From: Pseudocercospora fijiensis CIRAD86
Taxonomy: Eukaryota > Ascomycota > Dothideomycetes > Mycosphaerellales > Mycosphaerellaceae
Assembly (NCBI RefSeq): GCF_000340215.1
Contig: NW_006921539.1
Location: forward strand, 1,436,507-1,500,506
Length of the DNA: 64,000 bases
Direction: 5' to 3'
The translations under genes and the position numbers were made by a program. Each line of letters opens with the position of its first letter. Position 1 is the stretch's first letter. Shown piece by piece: positions 10,586-21,700 of this stretch. The notes under the pieces are model-generated. The model made no database searches, had not been told where the DNA came from, and saw only the letters and a list, made by a program, of their open reading frames with translations.

Positions 10586-10962
10586 GACGCGGTATCGACT
10601 CTGCACTGAGCAGAGCACTGAGCAGCTTCATCAACGAATGTGGACCAGAGGAAGCACCACTGCTTGGCGAAGTAACAGTATTGGATGGCTGTCCTCAAAA
10701 CTGGCAGTTACACCTACCTTTTGTCGTCATGCTGTCTCCAAAAGCTGCTTCCCAAGCACCGATGTTCCCAGCGACCCGGCAGTTCCAATGGACCCATGGC
10801 AGCCACTTCGATTATGCTATATGAGAAGACCGAATGCTCAATTCGGGGTGTTCAGAGGCACTGCTGATAGAGTGATGATGAATTCCGTAAGAACATATCT
10901 TGTAATCAGTCGCACGACGTGTGGACTCCAGGGCTATCATCAAGCGACTGAAAGGATTCTTC
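10586..10962. other. Convergent 3' intergenic region
   Basis: Lies between two convergent stop codons and contains the 3' ends of both transcripts. No gene seen. Confidence 0.4.
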
Positions 10963-12441
10963 TTACAAATTTTCCAAGTCTGCTGTATCAGACCTCAACA
11001 CCTCCACCGGGTACTGCTCCAAGCATTCGTACCATCTGAGAACGCTCGAAATCAAGAATGCCCAAGAACCCCATACGCAATGAATGGCAGATTGATATTG
11101 CGCCCATTGAGACTGGTTGAGGCCAAAGCACGCAAGTAGCAGAAATCCAATACCACCGAAAAACTTCCAAAACCCGACATGCCAACCAAGTGAGCGAACG
11201 GCAGGCTTCCACCATTCATTCTGCGTTTCAACGGTGTAAAGAAATCCAGTGACCACGAACCCGCAGCTCGCCACCAGTTTCGGAACCCAATACACGCCAA
11301 ACATGAGAGGCTTCGTCAACCGATCCGACATCCCAGGAATCGACGCAACACCCGAGATGAAGAAGATGAGCGCACTGACGACCTGAATGCCCGCCGCAAT
11401 AAACCCAATCTCATGAATGTAATGCTCTTTCACATCCCCCCACCTCGGAAGCCAAATCCAACTCTTCACCCCACTCTGATGATGCTGCTCATGTGTACAA
11501 TTTGCTTCCACGGGCCTCAATCTCCACAACACCTTTTCGTCCCCATCTTCATCCGCGCCCGGCCGAACTTCCCATCCGAAACAACCCACACGATTCTCGT
11601 TGAAAGACTCGAGGAACAAAAAGATATTCCCGATCACGAAGACAACAGATCCAATAAACGCCGTAATCCCACCTCCATACAACCTCTGTCCCGGAAACGA
11701 AGTCGCCGGATCGTACCCCAAAAGATTGAAAGTCGCCGAAAGAATCCATAAAACACTCCCACCCGTGAATACCACCGCAGCCCACCACGAAATATTCCCC
11801 ACCGGGAAATCCGTAAACATTCGCCGAACGCCCTCTTGTATCGCTTCCCAACTCCCACTCCTCGGCGGCGTAGAAATCCTTTCATCGTCTAAAGCTTCTT
11901 CTGTTATGACGAGCGTATGCCGGCCTTTACGGTTATCTCGAGACGACCATTTATACCCCACATCTACGGGGAGGAGATTCTCGTCTTCGATTCGTGGGCC
12001 GTCGCCTTCGGCTAGGATTCGAGCTCGACTGTATGAGGCTGCGGTGGGATTGAACCAGGAAATCGCGCCGGAGGTGGAATGTTCTTTGCATTTGAGGGAA
12101 GGATCGTGGCGGAAGGGTTCCTATTCTTTCCCGAACTTGCGATTCCTGGTCTGGCTGTCTTGGCGGAGTGTTGCTTGGACTTCGGAGGCGTGGAGGATGT
12201 CTTCTGGGTTTGAGGAGGATGTTGAGGAGTTGCTGGTGTTACTGTCGATTTCTGATTCGCTAAGTATTGCTTGGACTTCGGAGGCGTTGAAGATGTCTTC
12301 TGGGCTTGAAGAGGATGTTGAGGAGTTCCTGGTATTACTGTCGATGTCTGATTCGAAGAGATTGTCGGTAAGACTGCTATTTTGAGAGTACTGGTTAGGA
12401 TATCTTTCTTCATGATTTGGAATACTGTCGGCGTGGCTCAT
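10963..12441 (-). pseudogene. Multi-pass integral membrane protein gene with an in-frame TAG (nonsense allele, or unresolved intron)
   Basis: The reading frame starts at ATG 12441 with a Ser/Asn-rich tail holding two 32-residue repeats. It meets TAG at 12121-12123, then continues in the same frame without a break to TAA at 10963-10965. The part after the stop is clearly coding: soluble residues including GAISWFNPTAASYSRAR and LPVDVGYKWSSRD, then about four to five hydrophobic helices (for example AFIGSVVFVIGNIFLFL and GGIGFLLLACFG). It resembles fungal hypothetical integral membrane proteins; no function is known to me. No ATG lies between the TAG and residue M of RRMFTDF. I could not find an intron with acceptable donor, branch site and length that removes the stop. 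The TAG could itself be an intron acceptor, but the only in-phase donor is a poor GTCCAA 60 nt upstream. Confidence 0.6.
12171..12362 (-). repeat. Tandem 96 bp coding duplication (two copies)
   Basis: Copies 12171-12266 and 12267-12362 share the start TTGCTTGGAC (plus strand) and most of their length. They encode two 32-residue Ser/Asn/Glu-rich repeats in the N-terminal tail of the membrane protein. Confidence 0.8.
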
Positions 12442-13408
12442 GTTGTTGTAAATGCGTTGGTAATGCGAGCGCCAGTGGTCGGGTCAAGTTGAGAGCGATC
12501 AGAGTGTTTTGCTGTTGAAGTAAACAAAGTCGCGCAAGTAAGCAAGTCGAAGGAGATTGTGTTGGAAAGAACATGTCCGATACCTACCCCGATTACATGT
12601 ATTCAGAGACCGGGCACTCTTTCTACGTATGCCATCATCAACGCGACATCCTTCCTCATGATCGGGTCCACATGTCGGAACGATGTAAGTGAAAGACACA
12701 GACAGCTCATTCATCGTCGTTCTCCAAAAACGCTTCATCGCGCATGGCTATCCAACCGAAGACTCAGCACCATGACAGTGAGCTAAGTTTATGAGAGGAA
12801 ATCGTAAAATGTAACTCATCCATCGCTGTATTCTGATGATGCTGGGTGGTTCCACGCGCACTTCTGCAATCCAACGAAGGAATTTTAGCCCCTCTGGCCG
12901 TCTGAACTGCTTTGATCTAAGTCCAAGATCCTTGCAGACAGCCAGACGGAATTGAGTAACATCCGCCATCTCTCAGGGACCGAGCAAATTTGGCTCCACT
13001 GTCCTCTGTGATCGCAGTCTCCGTGTACTTCGATTCTCGCATCCTCAAATCCGGAAGAAACATTGGCAGGCTGAACAGGTCACAAGATATCTGAGTAGCG
13101 CCCAAGTAGTGTGGTCGTGACTGAGTGGGTCGTGGGTATAGGTCTATACGTAGGGAAAGGAGAATGGTATGCATTGCTCTGTGTGCTGCGATGGGTCTGC
13201 ATACTTCGACGGAAGGAATGCAACGATAGGTATATACAGACAAGAAGACCGAAGGGATGAGAATGAGAATGAGTTACATTATTGATACTGCATGTCGCAT
13301 TCAGGTGTTGTATGAGCTGCTGTGTCGCTATGTATGTCGGTGATGTGTCGTAGTCGTGAGAACTCTCCGTCTATGCAAGACCCAATGCCGGGGTTTCCCG
13401 CTAATATT
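12442..13408. other. Intergenic stretch, no recognised gene
   Basis: Short overlapping frames only, between the membrane protein start and the BTB stop. A GAATGA-type run near 13259-13272 is simple sequence. Confidence 0.4.
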
Positions 13409-14181
13409 CTACAATAGCCCATCGTCACTTTCTTGACCGCTGTGCTCAGGAACGGTGGGCGTAGATGCCACGGCGGCGAGAGCAACTTCTGTTGCCAACA
13501 TTGGCTGCTTGTCCATGAGCTTCGAGAATGGGGACTCCTGGGCTTCGTTGGTGAAGAAGAAATCTGGGTGGCGAGAAGCGGCCATCGCAATGTAGCCGCG
13601 AATCTGGGCCGTCGGCCCTGGTGCATCGTAGGCGATTGCAGCAGCTTCCGTGAACGCCTGTGTCTCGTCAATATTCGATTCTTGCAATTTTCGTCGAGCT
13701 GACTTACTTCATTGTCTGGATCTCCGTCGGATACAATGCAGTACGCGATCTCCGTTGCGAGTCGGTGCAGACCTGGAATGTCGTACTGGCGTTCGAATTA
13801 GCAATGAATCTACACAGCGTCCACTTCTCGACTTACCTTGTCGGCAATGATTGCGACTTCAACGTGCGCGCTGAGTGTGGAAGCCTCATAGAGGCCAGAG
13901 GAGATGCCGTAGCCGAAATTGTACATATATTCGACCATCGCCTCGACAGCGATCCCAGGGTCTTCGGAGAGATTGATGGTGGCGTTATGAGCTTCTTGAA
14001 AGTCTCCGCTGCAGGCTTTCCCAAGAACAGGAGAATGCAAGTGCAGGATGACCCGGTGCACTTTCCAGCTTCGATCGCCGCAGATGATGGTGAAGTCGCT
14101 CAATTTAGGGGCGTTCTGTGTCATATCTGACAGGCGAGACACGAAACATCGCGGGACTTGGGTGAATGGTGAGACGTTCAT
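13409..14181 (-). CDS. BTB/POZ domain protein
   Basis: 223 aa from exons 13837-14181, 13708-13785 and 13409-13657. Introns are 51 and 50 nt, both GTAAGT donors with CAG acceptors. The BTB fold spans about residues 15-115: LSDFTIICGDRSWKVHRVIL is the signature start, followed by EAMVEYMYNFGY. The short middle exon gives KYDIPGLHRLATEIAY, the helix that normally closes fungal BTB proteins. These proteins act as dimer or cullin-3 adaptor modules; there is no second domain here to indicate a target. An upstream in-frame Met at 14277 and a downstream one at 14124 are alternative starts. A 95 bp tandem duplication lies about 155 bp upstream. Confidence 0.82.
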
Positions 14182-14335
14182 AGTAGTCGTATAAGGATCC
14201 AGTGCCTCAGCGATGATCAGAGATCGATGCGTTGTAATGCACTTGCAGATGTCTTGAGGTAATCGGCAATGTCGCAAAGATTAGAAGCAACCGTGAGACT
14301 CGAGAGGGTGTTGGAGCGACCTCGGAGGGCGGTTG

Positions 14336-14524
14336 GTAGTGCTTTGTTCGTCGAGCGTAGTGAAGGATGTTGATAACAGGTATAGGAGTGAGAGCTGAAG
14401 GTTTATTAGGTGGCGCGCACAGCAGAGCGAGTAGTGGTTTGGTTATCGAGCGTCGAGGTGGATGTTGAGAACAGGTATAGAAGTGAGGGCTGAAGGTTTT
14501 CAAGGTGGCGCACGCAGCAGAGCG
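14336..14524. repeat. Tandem duplication of about 95 bp upstream of the BTB gene
   Basis: Copies 14336-14430 and 14431-14524 align end to end. Shared blocks include ACAGGTATA, GCTGAAGGTTT and CAGCAGAGCGA, with roughly one difference in six. It lies in the 5' flank of the BTB gene. Confidence 0.85.
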
Positions 14525-14771
14525 AACAAAGTCCGTGCGCTCCGCGCGCTAGCGCTATATTTTGCTTGTGAATACAACATGTGAACCGAAGCTTCATGAC
14601 TCGTAACATTTTGCATGTGATACTGCTAACTGAGCACATGCCTCTTTCTCTCTCTCTAGTAGAGTCTTCCAAACGCCAAAGATACTGATGGACCGCACTA
14701 CCAGGCCGGCAAGGTAGGAGTAAGGTCAAGGGTGGAGCCTTGGTTCTCCATTCGAATTGACTCGGCCTAAA

Positions 14772-15883
14772 TTAAGAAACTAAGGGTCGCAAAGTCAGCA
14801 TCGAGGCTCTGTAGCTTCGAGACGGCAGAGGTGACTTACATTTCCAACGATTCCCGCAGACCGTGCACTCACAGAAGGTAGTGAGAGGCTCATCAGCGGA
14901 GCGGGTCTGAGCCTGGCTGTATGCGACCTTGGCTTGTTTGCACTTGCCGCACACAAATCTGATACGTCGCTTAGTCAGCAGGCATTCGAAAGCAAAGAAA
15001 CCCTGCACTGCCGTCGCAAAACGACGAGAGCACAGGGCGGAAATGTGGTCGAGCGGCATAAGAGTACGTACGTCGTAGAAATGGCTTTCTCTTCCTGCGC
15101 GGTCATGGCCTTGTTCATGTTCTCCCTTTCAATGACGGCGTCTTCCTTCCGCATCTCTTCCGACTTCAGCTCATCCGAAGTCATCGCGACAAAACGCTTG
15201 GGCATGATCTCCATGGAGTAGACATCTTTGCGGAGACGAGCGTTGCCTTTCATCTTCAAATTCTGGTATAGGCTGCGCATCTTGGCCTTGTATTCCGGGC
15301 TCGTCTGGTGCTTGAAGTGTTCGAACGCAGCCACCTCGACCTTTCGTGCGACGTCGAAGATGGCGTCTGGCGATTTATCGGACATGTAAGCGATCCCATC
15401 GTACATCAGCTTCAGACATCCGTCACGTGCTCGATCGCCAGTGACCTCGTGCTCGATGCCATCAGTCTTGGTGTTGCGTTTCTCCGGATCCACCTTGTTT
15501 GCACGCTGTTCCTTCTTGATCTCAGGCTTCGACGGTGGTGCCGGAGAGTTTGTGCCACTGCTACGACCGTTCGTAGCGTTGAGACCTTTGCCGGCAGGCG
15601 CGGGGCTCGCCGTGCCATCCGGCCGCTTCTTTTTTGCGTTGACCTCTTGCTTCCACCGGTTTACTAGGCTCGTGGCTGTCGAGGCGACTTTCGGATCCTT
15701 GTTCTGACGGAGCTTCGTGACGGCGACACCGATCTTCGACTGTCGCAGCAGATCTTCGGTCGCTTTGAACTGCTCAAGCGGCGCGAGAAGCTGAAGAATG
15801 GTCGCTGACGTATCGCCAGACTCGATTGCTTTAGAGATCTGCTTGCCGGTATCGTAAAGCTGCTTCGCGTCCATGGTTGCCAT
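14772..15883 (-). CDS. Transcription elongation factor TFIIS
   Basis: 312 aa from three exons: 15072-15883, 14840-14958 and a terminal coding exon of only 8 nt, 14772-14779. Introns are 113 and 60 nt. The N-terminal LW/TFIIS-N domain begins [15 protein letters not shown]. The central domain follows (residues about 150-250, with [14 protein letters not shown]). The zinc ribbon has CGKC and CTVC with the catalytic hairpin RSADEP. The last exon completes the standard WKFS ending. TFIIS rescues backtracked RNA polymerase II by stimulating transcript cleavage. An open frame extends upstream of 15883, but homologous proteins start at this Met. Divergent from the mitochondrial RRF gene. Confidence 0.95.
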
Positions 15884-16316
15884 TTCGTGGGCTGGCGGAC
15901 CCGTCGATGAGCGTGGGGTGTGTCGTGCAGCGCAGGCGCAAGCGATGGCGTCCAGGTGAGCGGTGGTGTTGTAGCGAGTGGAATGCGGCTGGTCGCAGGA
16001 AGCAGGCGCAAAGGTAAAGGTCGGCAAGGACGATGTGGTGTGGTCAAAGAAAGAGTGTTGGAACTGAGAGGTCGCGATTGCCCGCTTTGGGCCTCTTGGA
16101 TTGTGGTCCGAGCTTCTCGTCGCGTGCGCGTCGGCCCACCTTCCGTCCGCTTGTGACAGCCGGCACGGAGGTGAATGTTTGGCGGCAGTGTATTGTGGTT
16201 GTGTTATGATAGAAGATGTGTCGGTATTGCTTGCTGGGTAAGGAGTGCCTTGATGGCCTGATCAGAAGATATGCCGGGTCGGCAAGATCAAGGCAGCTGT
16301 AAGAAGCAAGAACGAC
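15884..16316. promoter_or_regulatory. Divergent promoter region, TFIIS / mitochondrial RRF
   Basis: 433 bp between the two divergent start codons, so both promoters lie here. No specific element identified. Confidence 0.5.
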
Positions 16317-17183
16317 ATGGCTCCACTCCGTCATTTGCTCACATGCGACAGCAGCAATCACTTCCAACGGACACAACAATGCAGACCATTGTCTCAATAC
16401 ATTGCTGCACGATCAACGCATGCTCCAGCTGTATGCAATAGCAATCCAAGACAATTCTCAACGACAAGATGTCTGGCGAAGAAAGGGGGCAAAGCCAGTC
16501 GCGAAGAGAAGAAAGCAGATACCAAGTCCTCCAAAGGCGAGGCAGCCACCGAGGACCCATATGACTTCTCTACCCTCGAAGCGGATATCGCGAGCACTCT
16601 CGAGCGTCTGAAAAATGACCTGTCAAAGCTTCGGGCAGGAGGACGATTCAATCCCGAAGTGGTAGAGAACCTACGCGTGCAGCCGGACAAGGCCAACAAC
16701 CAGACTGTCAAGTTGAGCGATGTGGCACAAGTCATACCAAAAGGACGAATCGTACAGATACTGGTCGGCGAGCAAGACGTAAGTGGCGAGCATCTCAATT
16801 GAGTCGGCCTAAGTTAAACCATTGTGCAGCACGTCAAACCTGTCTCCTCCGCCATCCAATCTTCGAACCTCTCGTTGACGCCACAACCTGATCCCACAGG
16901 CCAGAACCCCTTACTTCTAATTTTGAACATCCCACCGCCTACAGCGGAATCTCGTAAGGCTGCTGTAAATGAAGCGACGAAAGCAGGAGACAAGGCAAGC
17001 ACTAGTGTTCGGGATGCAAGAGGAAGGCAGCAGAAGAAGTTGAGAGCTCTGCAATTGAACAAATCTGCAAGACCAGATGACTTGAAAAAAGCTGGGACCA
17101 TGATGGAGAAAGTGGTTGAGAAGGCAACAGCGGAGCTGAAGAAGGTCGTGGATAACGCGAAGAAAGTGCTAGAGAGTGGCTGA
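16317..17183 (+). CDS. Mitochondrial ribosome recycling factor
   Basis: 271 aa from exons 16317-16778 and 16830-17183; the 51 nt intron has donor GTAAGT, branch-like TTAAAC and acceptor TGCAG. The first 50 or so residues are Arg/Ser-rich with the presequence-type cleavage region RQFSTTRCLAKKGGK. The RRF domain follows: a helical segment with LERLKNDLSKLRAGGRFNPE, the beta domain (VKLSDVAQVIPKGR), and the C-terminal helix (TAESRKAAVNEATKAGDKA). It splits post-termination mitoribosomes together with mitochondrial EF-G2. Length is usual for fungal RRF1 homologues. Confidence 0.93.
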
Positions 17184-17780
17184 GCCACAGCATGCGTGAA
17201 AGGATGGACCGGCCAGGTCGTGAACTGGGAGCTCAGCTCAGCTCAGCTTGAGCGACACGAAGAGACACTGGTGAATGAAGTTAGTCGCTGCGATCTTGGC
17301 AGGTAGCGGACCCCATTGACGAAGAACAACGAACCAGGGAGAAAATCGAGCGAGATCAGAGGGACGTGGCCAGATAGCGTGTGCCTTCGGCATTCAAGTG
17401 GATAGCTCCGGAATGGCCAGCCCTCGCGAGAAGATGGATCCATTTTCAGACTTCCAGAAATACAAGAAGCATATACAAACTTTCTTCTGCCAACCTCTGC
17501 CTCAACTCATTTCTCAATTCTTGACACTCACTTGGTTTCCATCACCTCCATTCGAATGCAGGTTCACGAGGATAACCATGGAATATAACAAGAAAGTAGA
17601 GAGAAGAATACGGAGACTTGAGGGAGAGGAAGGAGAGGAGCAGTAGTGGGTGCATTAGATGGCTCAGTGAATTTGAGAAGTCGGGTGCCTCTGCTGTATG
17701 GCCCTATGGCTCTGTGATTGGCCAGACCTGACTGCGTTACGGATTCAGCAATTCGCACGTTCGCAAGCGTACGGTCGCTC
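17184..17780. other. Convergent intergenic region
   Basis: 597 bp between the RRF stop and the WD40 stop. Only short overlapping frames; no gene seen. Confidence 0.4.
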
Positions 17781-20033
17781 TTATATCAGCAACTCTCCAA
17801 CATACTCATCGTCCTTAAGACTCTTTCCCCTCCGGCTGTTAGCGCCATTAGGACCTGCCTTTGCAACCTTCCGCCCGTAACTCCCACAACCCACACCGCG
17901 ACTTGACCTTTCGAATGTCATGAGACCACCAACAGTCTTGTCGGCATTTGCGATAGCCAGCTCGGCGCCTCCATCGACGAGTGCAACACCTGCTATGGAG
18001 CCAAAGAATCGCAGCTCTTGCCACGCATCGAAGCGACCAGCATCGTACACTCTCACGACATCATCGTTCTCAGCGACGATCAGCTCGCCAGTGTGGGTGA
18101 AGTTGAGAGATCGTGCGCATGACATGACCGAGTCCAGCGATCGCAATGGCTTCGACCACTTTCGAGAGTCCCAGACTAAGATACTGCCATCTTGTGCGCC
18201 AGTGGCCACGTGCCGGCCGTCCTTCGACCAAGCACACGCGAAGCCATGGTCGTTGTGCTCTTTCAGCGTAATGATCGGAGCGCCACGCTCTGCGTCAGTG
18301 ATGAGGGTATCTGAGGTATCCCCGACGAGGACGCGCAGTCGACCGTCGGGCGCAGTGGCAGAGCAGTTGATGGCATTATCGTATGAGAACTCGTCAGTGA
18401 ATCTCAGCGTACTCACATCCATCAAGCGAACTTTCCGGTCGTTGGAACAAAATGCGGCGCGAAGGTTGCCTGATTTTCGGTCGTGATAATTGTGGATGTG
18501 TGTGACGAGGCCATTGTAGGCGTGCGTGACGAAGCCTTCGCTGTGCCGTTGGTCGGCGTCCAGATTTAGAACAGCGTATTCGCCACAAAATCCGCCTGCG
18601 AGCAAGACATCATCCGAGCGGTACTCGGAGAATACTTGCTTGGAAGAGGTAGACAAGCACGTCACTCGGAAGGAAGACGCGCTGGTACCAGGCTTTGACA
18701 AGTCCATTGCGGTCTCCTTCATTGTGGGACAGGCCATGGATGCTCTCATAACGTGATTGCCAGTGGCGTAGAACACATCATTGCGGTTGCTCGCGGCTAA
18801 CACGTTCCGAAGCTGATAATGACTGAAGTTCGCTTTGTGCCGCGAGACAGTAGCACGGAACTGATAATGTCTCTCATGATCGCCGACGAAAGCATTGTGT
18901 GTGGTTTGCTGTTTCGACGGCAAGAAGGTCGCGCCAAGTCCAGAGGGATGCAGCATGGCGCGAGCGGTGGTGGCTTGCCTCCGAGAAGGTCCGATTAATT
19001 GCCATCGAATGCCCTGCATATCGACAGATGAGGTGTTCACATTCGCTCTCGTGATCTGATCAGGTCTACGCCCCAGGCGAAGAGATGACTGTAAACCAAG
19101 TTCGAAAGATGGTAGTCGTTTATTACAAAGGGAATGCAACCTCCACGTGTCCATGAAATCCGCGAAATCATAATTACGTCGAGGATCATCGACAGCAAGC
19201 GCGTCCTCGTCCAGTTCGTGAGATTGAGCATCGATGGCCATGACTACTTGAGCAGCTTCAATTTCCGCCTCGGTTGGTTGATAGGTCCTTGATGATTGAG
19301 GAGCAAAGGCTGGCACGCGAGCTTGTGTTTCGTGTTGGGCTGGACCCGAGTTGAGTTGAGGCGCTGATAGCGCCTGTGACAATTGCTCATTCCTGTTCTC
19401 AAATAAAGTTGAATGTGCATGTGACGGACGAAACTCTGCAAGACGATCAGGTGGCTCGCCTTCAAGCGCAAGTCTCGTCCGACGCCCATACTCTTCCTCT
19501 AACATTTCTCTCGTCACTGGGCGGGGATGGCTCCGCCGCCGTGTTGTCGTTGACCGGGCAAATGATGATGATGGTAGAATAAAGCGGCGATGATCCTGCA
19601 TATCGTCATCGCGGGTATCTCGGGCATAAGTTTCATGTCGTGGGGACGTCGAGGGAATCGCAATATGTACATCGTCCAGAGCATCGGGCATAATAGTATC
19701 GTCTTCGTCTTGCGGCAGTGGGACCCCACCAGCGTCCATATCGTCGTCATCATGGTCATCAGCTCGTTCAATATGTCTGTGTGTGTAAAGCGATGACGGG
19801 GTATCTCGAGTAGAAGCAGAAATGGTATGCAGGAACGCTCCAGATATGTAGATCGCAGATTCATTGTTCGGGCAAAAGGTCGGCTCATGAAAGTGAGCTA
19901 CACATGCTCGCTGGCTGAACATGTTCTCGGCGCGACGCTGTCTGATGACTTTGGGCCTTTTCCGGAATGAATGCCGATGCCTAGCAGGGACAGCAGGCTT
20001 ATATGGACTGCTGAATTGAAAAATATCACCCAT
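17781..20033 (-). CDS. WD40 repeat protein
   Basis: Intronless, 750 aa from ATG 20033 (MGDIFQFSSPYKP). Residues 1-300 are low-complexity, acidic and Arg/His-rich, with a short conserved-looking segment AIDAQSHELDEDALAVDDPR. WD40 blades occupy about 390-720; the clearest is HGFACAWSKDGRHVATGAQDG followed by ILVWDSRKW. Others are RAAFCSNDRKVRLMDV and TGELIVAENDDVVRVYD. Such beta-propellers act as scaffolds; the ligand is not evident. It resembles a family of fungal WD proteins sometimes described as transducin family/meiotic regulators, but I do not assign a name. A run of 14 G lies about 40 bp upstream. Confidence 0.8.
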   Translation of the reverse strand: MGDIFQFSSPYKPAVPARHRHSFRKRPKVIRQRRAENMFSQRACVAHFHEPTFCPNNESAIYISGAFLHTISASTRDTPSSLYTHRHIERADDHDDDDMDAGGVPLPQDEDDTIMPDALDDVHIAIPSTSPRHETYARDTRDDDMQDHRRFILPSSSFARSTTTRRRSHPRPVTREMLEEEYGRRTRLALEGEPPDRLAEFRPSHAHSTLFENRNEQLSQALSAPQLNSGPAQHETQARVPAFAPQSSRTYQPTEAEIEAAQVVMAIDAQSHELDEDALAVDDPRRNYDFADFMDTWRLHSLCNKRLPSFELGLQSSLRLGRRPDQITRANVNTSSVDMQGIRWQLIGPSRRQATTARAMLHPSGLGATFLPSKQQTTHNAFVGDHERHYQFRATVSRHKANFSHYQLRNVLAASNRNDVFYATGNHVMRASMACPTMKETAMDLSKPGTSASSFRVTCLSTSSKQVFSEYRSDDVLLAGGFCGEYAVLNLDADQRHSEGFVTHAYNGLVTHIHNYHDRKSGNLRAAFCSNDRKVRLMDVSTLRFTDEFSYDNAINCSATAPDGRLRVLVGDTSDTLITDAERGAPIITLKEHNDHGFACAWSKDGRHVATGAQDGSILVWDSRKWSKPLRSLDSVMSCARSLNFTHTGELIVAENDDVVRVYDAGRFDAWQELRFFGSIAGVALVDGGAELAIANADKTVGGLMTFERSSRGVGCGSYGRKVAKAGPNGANSRRGKSLKDDEYVGELLI

Positions 20034-20071
20034 CGTAGGACACGGAAGCCGCACGCCGGCTATATGAAGTC

Positions 20072-20085
20072 GGGGGGGGGGGGGG
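20072..20085. repeat. G14 homopolymer
   Basis: Fourteen consecutive G on the plus strand in the 5' flank of the WD40 gene. Such a run is error-prone in sequencing and can form a G-quadruplex. Confidence 0.9.
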
Positions 20086-20782
20086 ATCTGTTCCGGCGGC
20101 AGCGTGGTACTGTGAGCGTCCTCGTGGAAGTGGCTAAGCTGTCATGTAAGAATGCTGGGCCGGACGGCACTGGGTAGAATAGAGATCCCGAGGCCACGGT
20201 GCGGGATAGAGATGGGTGAAGCGTCGCTCGATGGGAGCTGGATCGCTGGAAGGTGCAGTTCCGTGGTTTCAGTGCAAGAACGACTGGTGGGAAGGTATGT
20301 GCTCTCTGCAGGCCAGGCCAGGGCCCACGACACGAGGCGAAAGGAGCCGAGCAGGTGCTACAGACAGCGGTTGCGTGAAGACGAGCAGAGCATGTTTCCC
20401 GGCGCGTCCCAAGGTGACGAGGTGGTGAAGGTCGTGGTGGCAAGGGCGGAAGATGTTCGTTCCTGCCTGGCTGCAAGGAAGGAGATTGTATGCGATCTTC
20501 GGTTCCGCTTGAAGGCTAGGAGAGCTGTCGTGTGCTCGCCACAGACGCAGACCCTGGGGAAGGGAAAGCGTGATCCGCTCGTGTGGGGTGGGGGGTCGAA
20601 TATGCAATGGAGTCGGGGAGTGGAATAACACTTTTCCTCATATGGCCGGCGCTCCGGGCAGTCTGATGGAAGTTAACTGTGTGCAGAGAAGAGCGTGGTG
20701 ATGTGATGCGCGAGTTCTACCAGGCTCAGCGCGTGCGGCTGATGGTGTCGACAGGGTGGGTGAGAAAGGCTTCAGGCTTCAG

Positions 20783-20807
20783 CATCGCATCGCATCGCAT
20801 CGCATCG
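20783..20807. repeat. Microsatellite (CATCG)5
   Basis: Five perfect tandem copies of CATCG. Confidence 0.95.
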
Positions 20808-20920
20808 AGCGTGCCCCGGCCTGCTGCAGTATGACAGCTGCACGCGGCGACAAAATCATGCAGCGGCCGTCTCGTGATGGGGTCTGCGTAACGGTCGCTG
20901 TGATTGCAGGTGAAGAAGAA

Positions 20921-20938
20921 AGCAGCAGCAGCAGCAGC
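20921..20938. repeat. Microsatellite (AGC)6
   Basis: Six perfect AGC copies, preceded by a GAAGAA run. Confidence 0.9.
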
Positions 20939-21525
20939 GTCATGGTGGGAACTCGAGTCGTTCTTCCGGCACGGCGCACGGATCACTGGTTGCCACCGAA
21001 AATCAACCACCGAGATTCTTACCTACTATCCATTCCCATTCCCACGCGATCACCTGCGACGTGACAGCCATCGACGCCTCCGCCTCCGCCTTCGCATCGC
21101 CCCGCTCGCGACTTCATCACAGCACCCCAGGCCAGCAAGATACAGTACTGTACGCCGCCGCCATGCCTGATATCCATCCTGGTCCTCGCCCGGCAGCCCA
21201 CTGTTCTCCTCGCCACCCCAAAGCGGCGACATGCAGCTGTCACATTCCAAGCCAGAGCTGTAGCCCATGCGATCGCATGCGAATGCTGAACCAGCTCCAC
21301 CGCCGGGAGCCAATGGCAGCACTTCACTACTCCCGAGCGCCTCCTCCGCCCTCCAAAAGGGGACGTTGCAGTCTATGCAGAGTACTGTTTCACAGCACTG
21401 TGCAATGCATACCAAACTGCTGCGCCCGCCCAATCACCGCCCGCGTTCGTCGACGTCGCATCTATGTAGTGTTGTGGGTTTACAGCCCCTGAGAAATGGA
21501 GGTTGTGTACATCGTATATTATACT

Positions 21526-21700
21526 GGTGTACACCCATGGATACACATCGGGTATACCCGAATACCAGGATATCCGAGCAATATTAAGCAGCTTGGCGGG
21601 TTGTAGGCGGGATATCAGCGTATCCGATAACTCCGCCTTGTGTATACACAACGAGCTCGCCTAAAAGGGTCGTATACATAGTGTATTACAGAGCGTGTAC
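21526..21700. repeat. Cluster of perfect palindromes
   Basis: Within about 175 bp there are GGTGTACACC (21526-21535), CGGGTATACCCG (21549-21560), GGATATCC (21568-21575), TTGTGTATACACAA (21638-21651), CGAGCTCG, and a further GTGTACAC near 21693. No gene overlaps them. Confidence 0.6.

Noticed and set aside
11600..12385. 261-codon plus-strand ORF opposite the membrane protein
   Set aside because: It is antisense to a conserved transmembrane protein, with no domain of its own.
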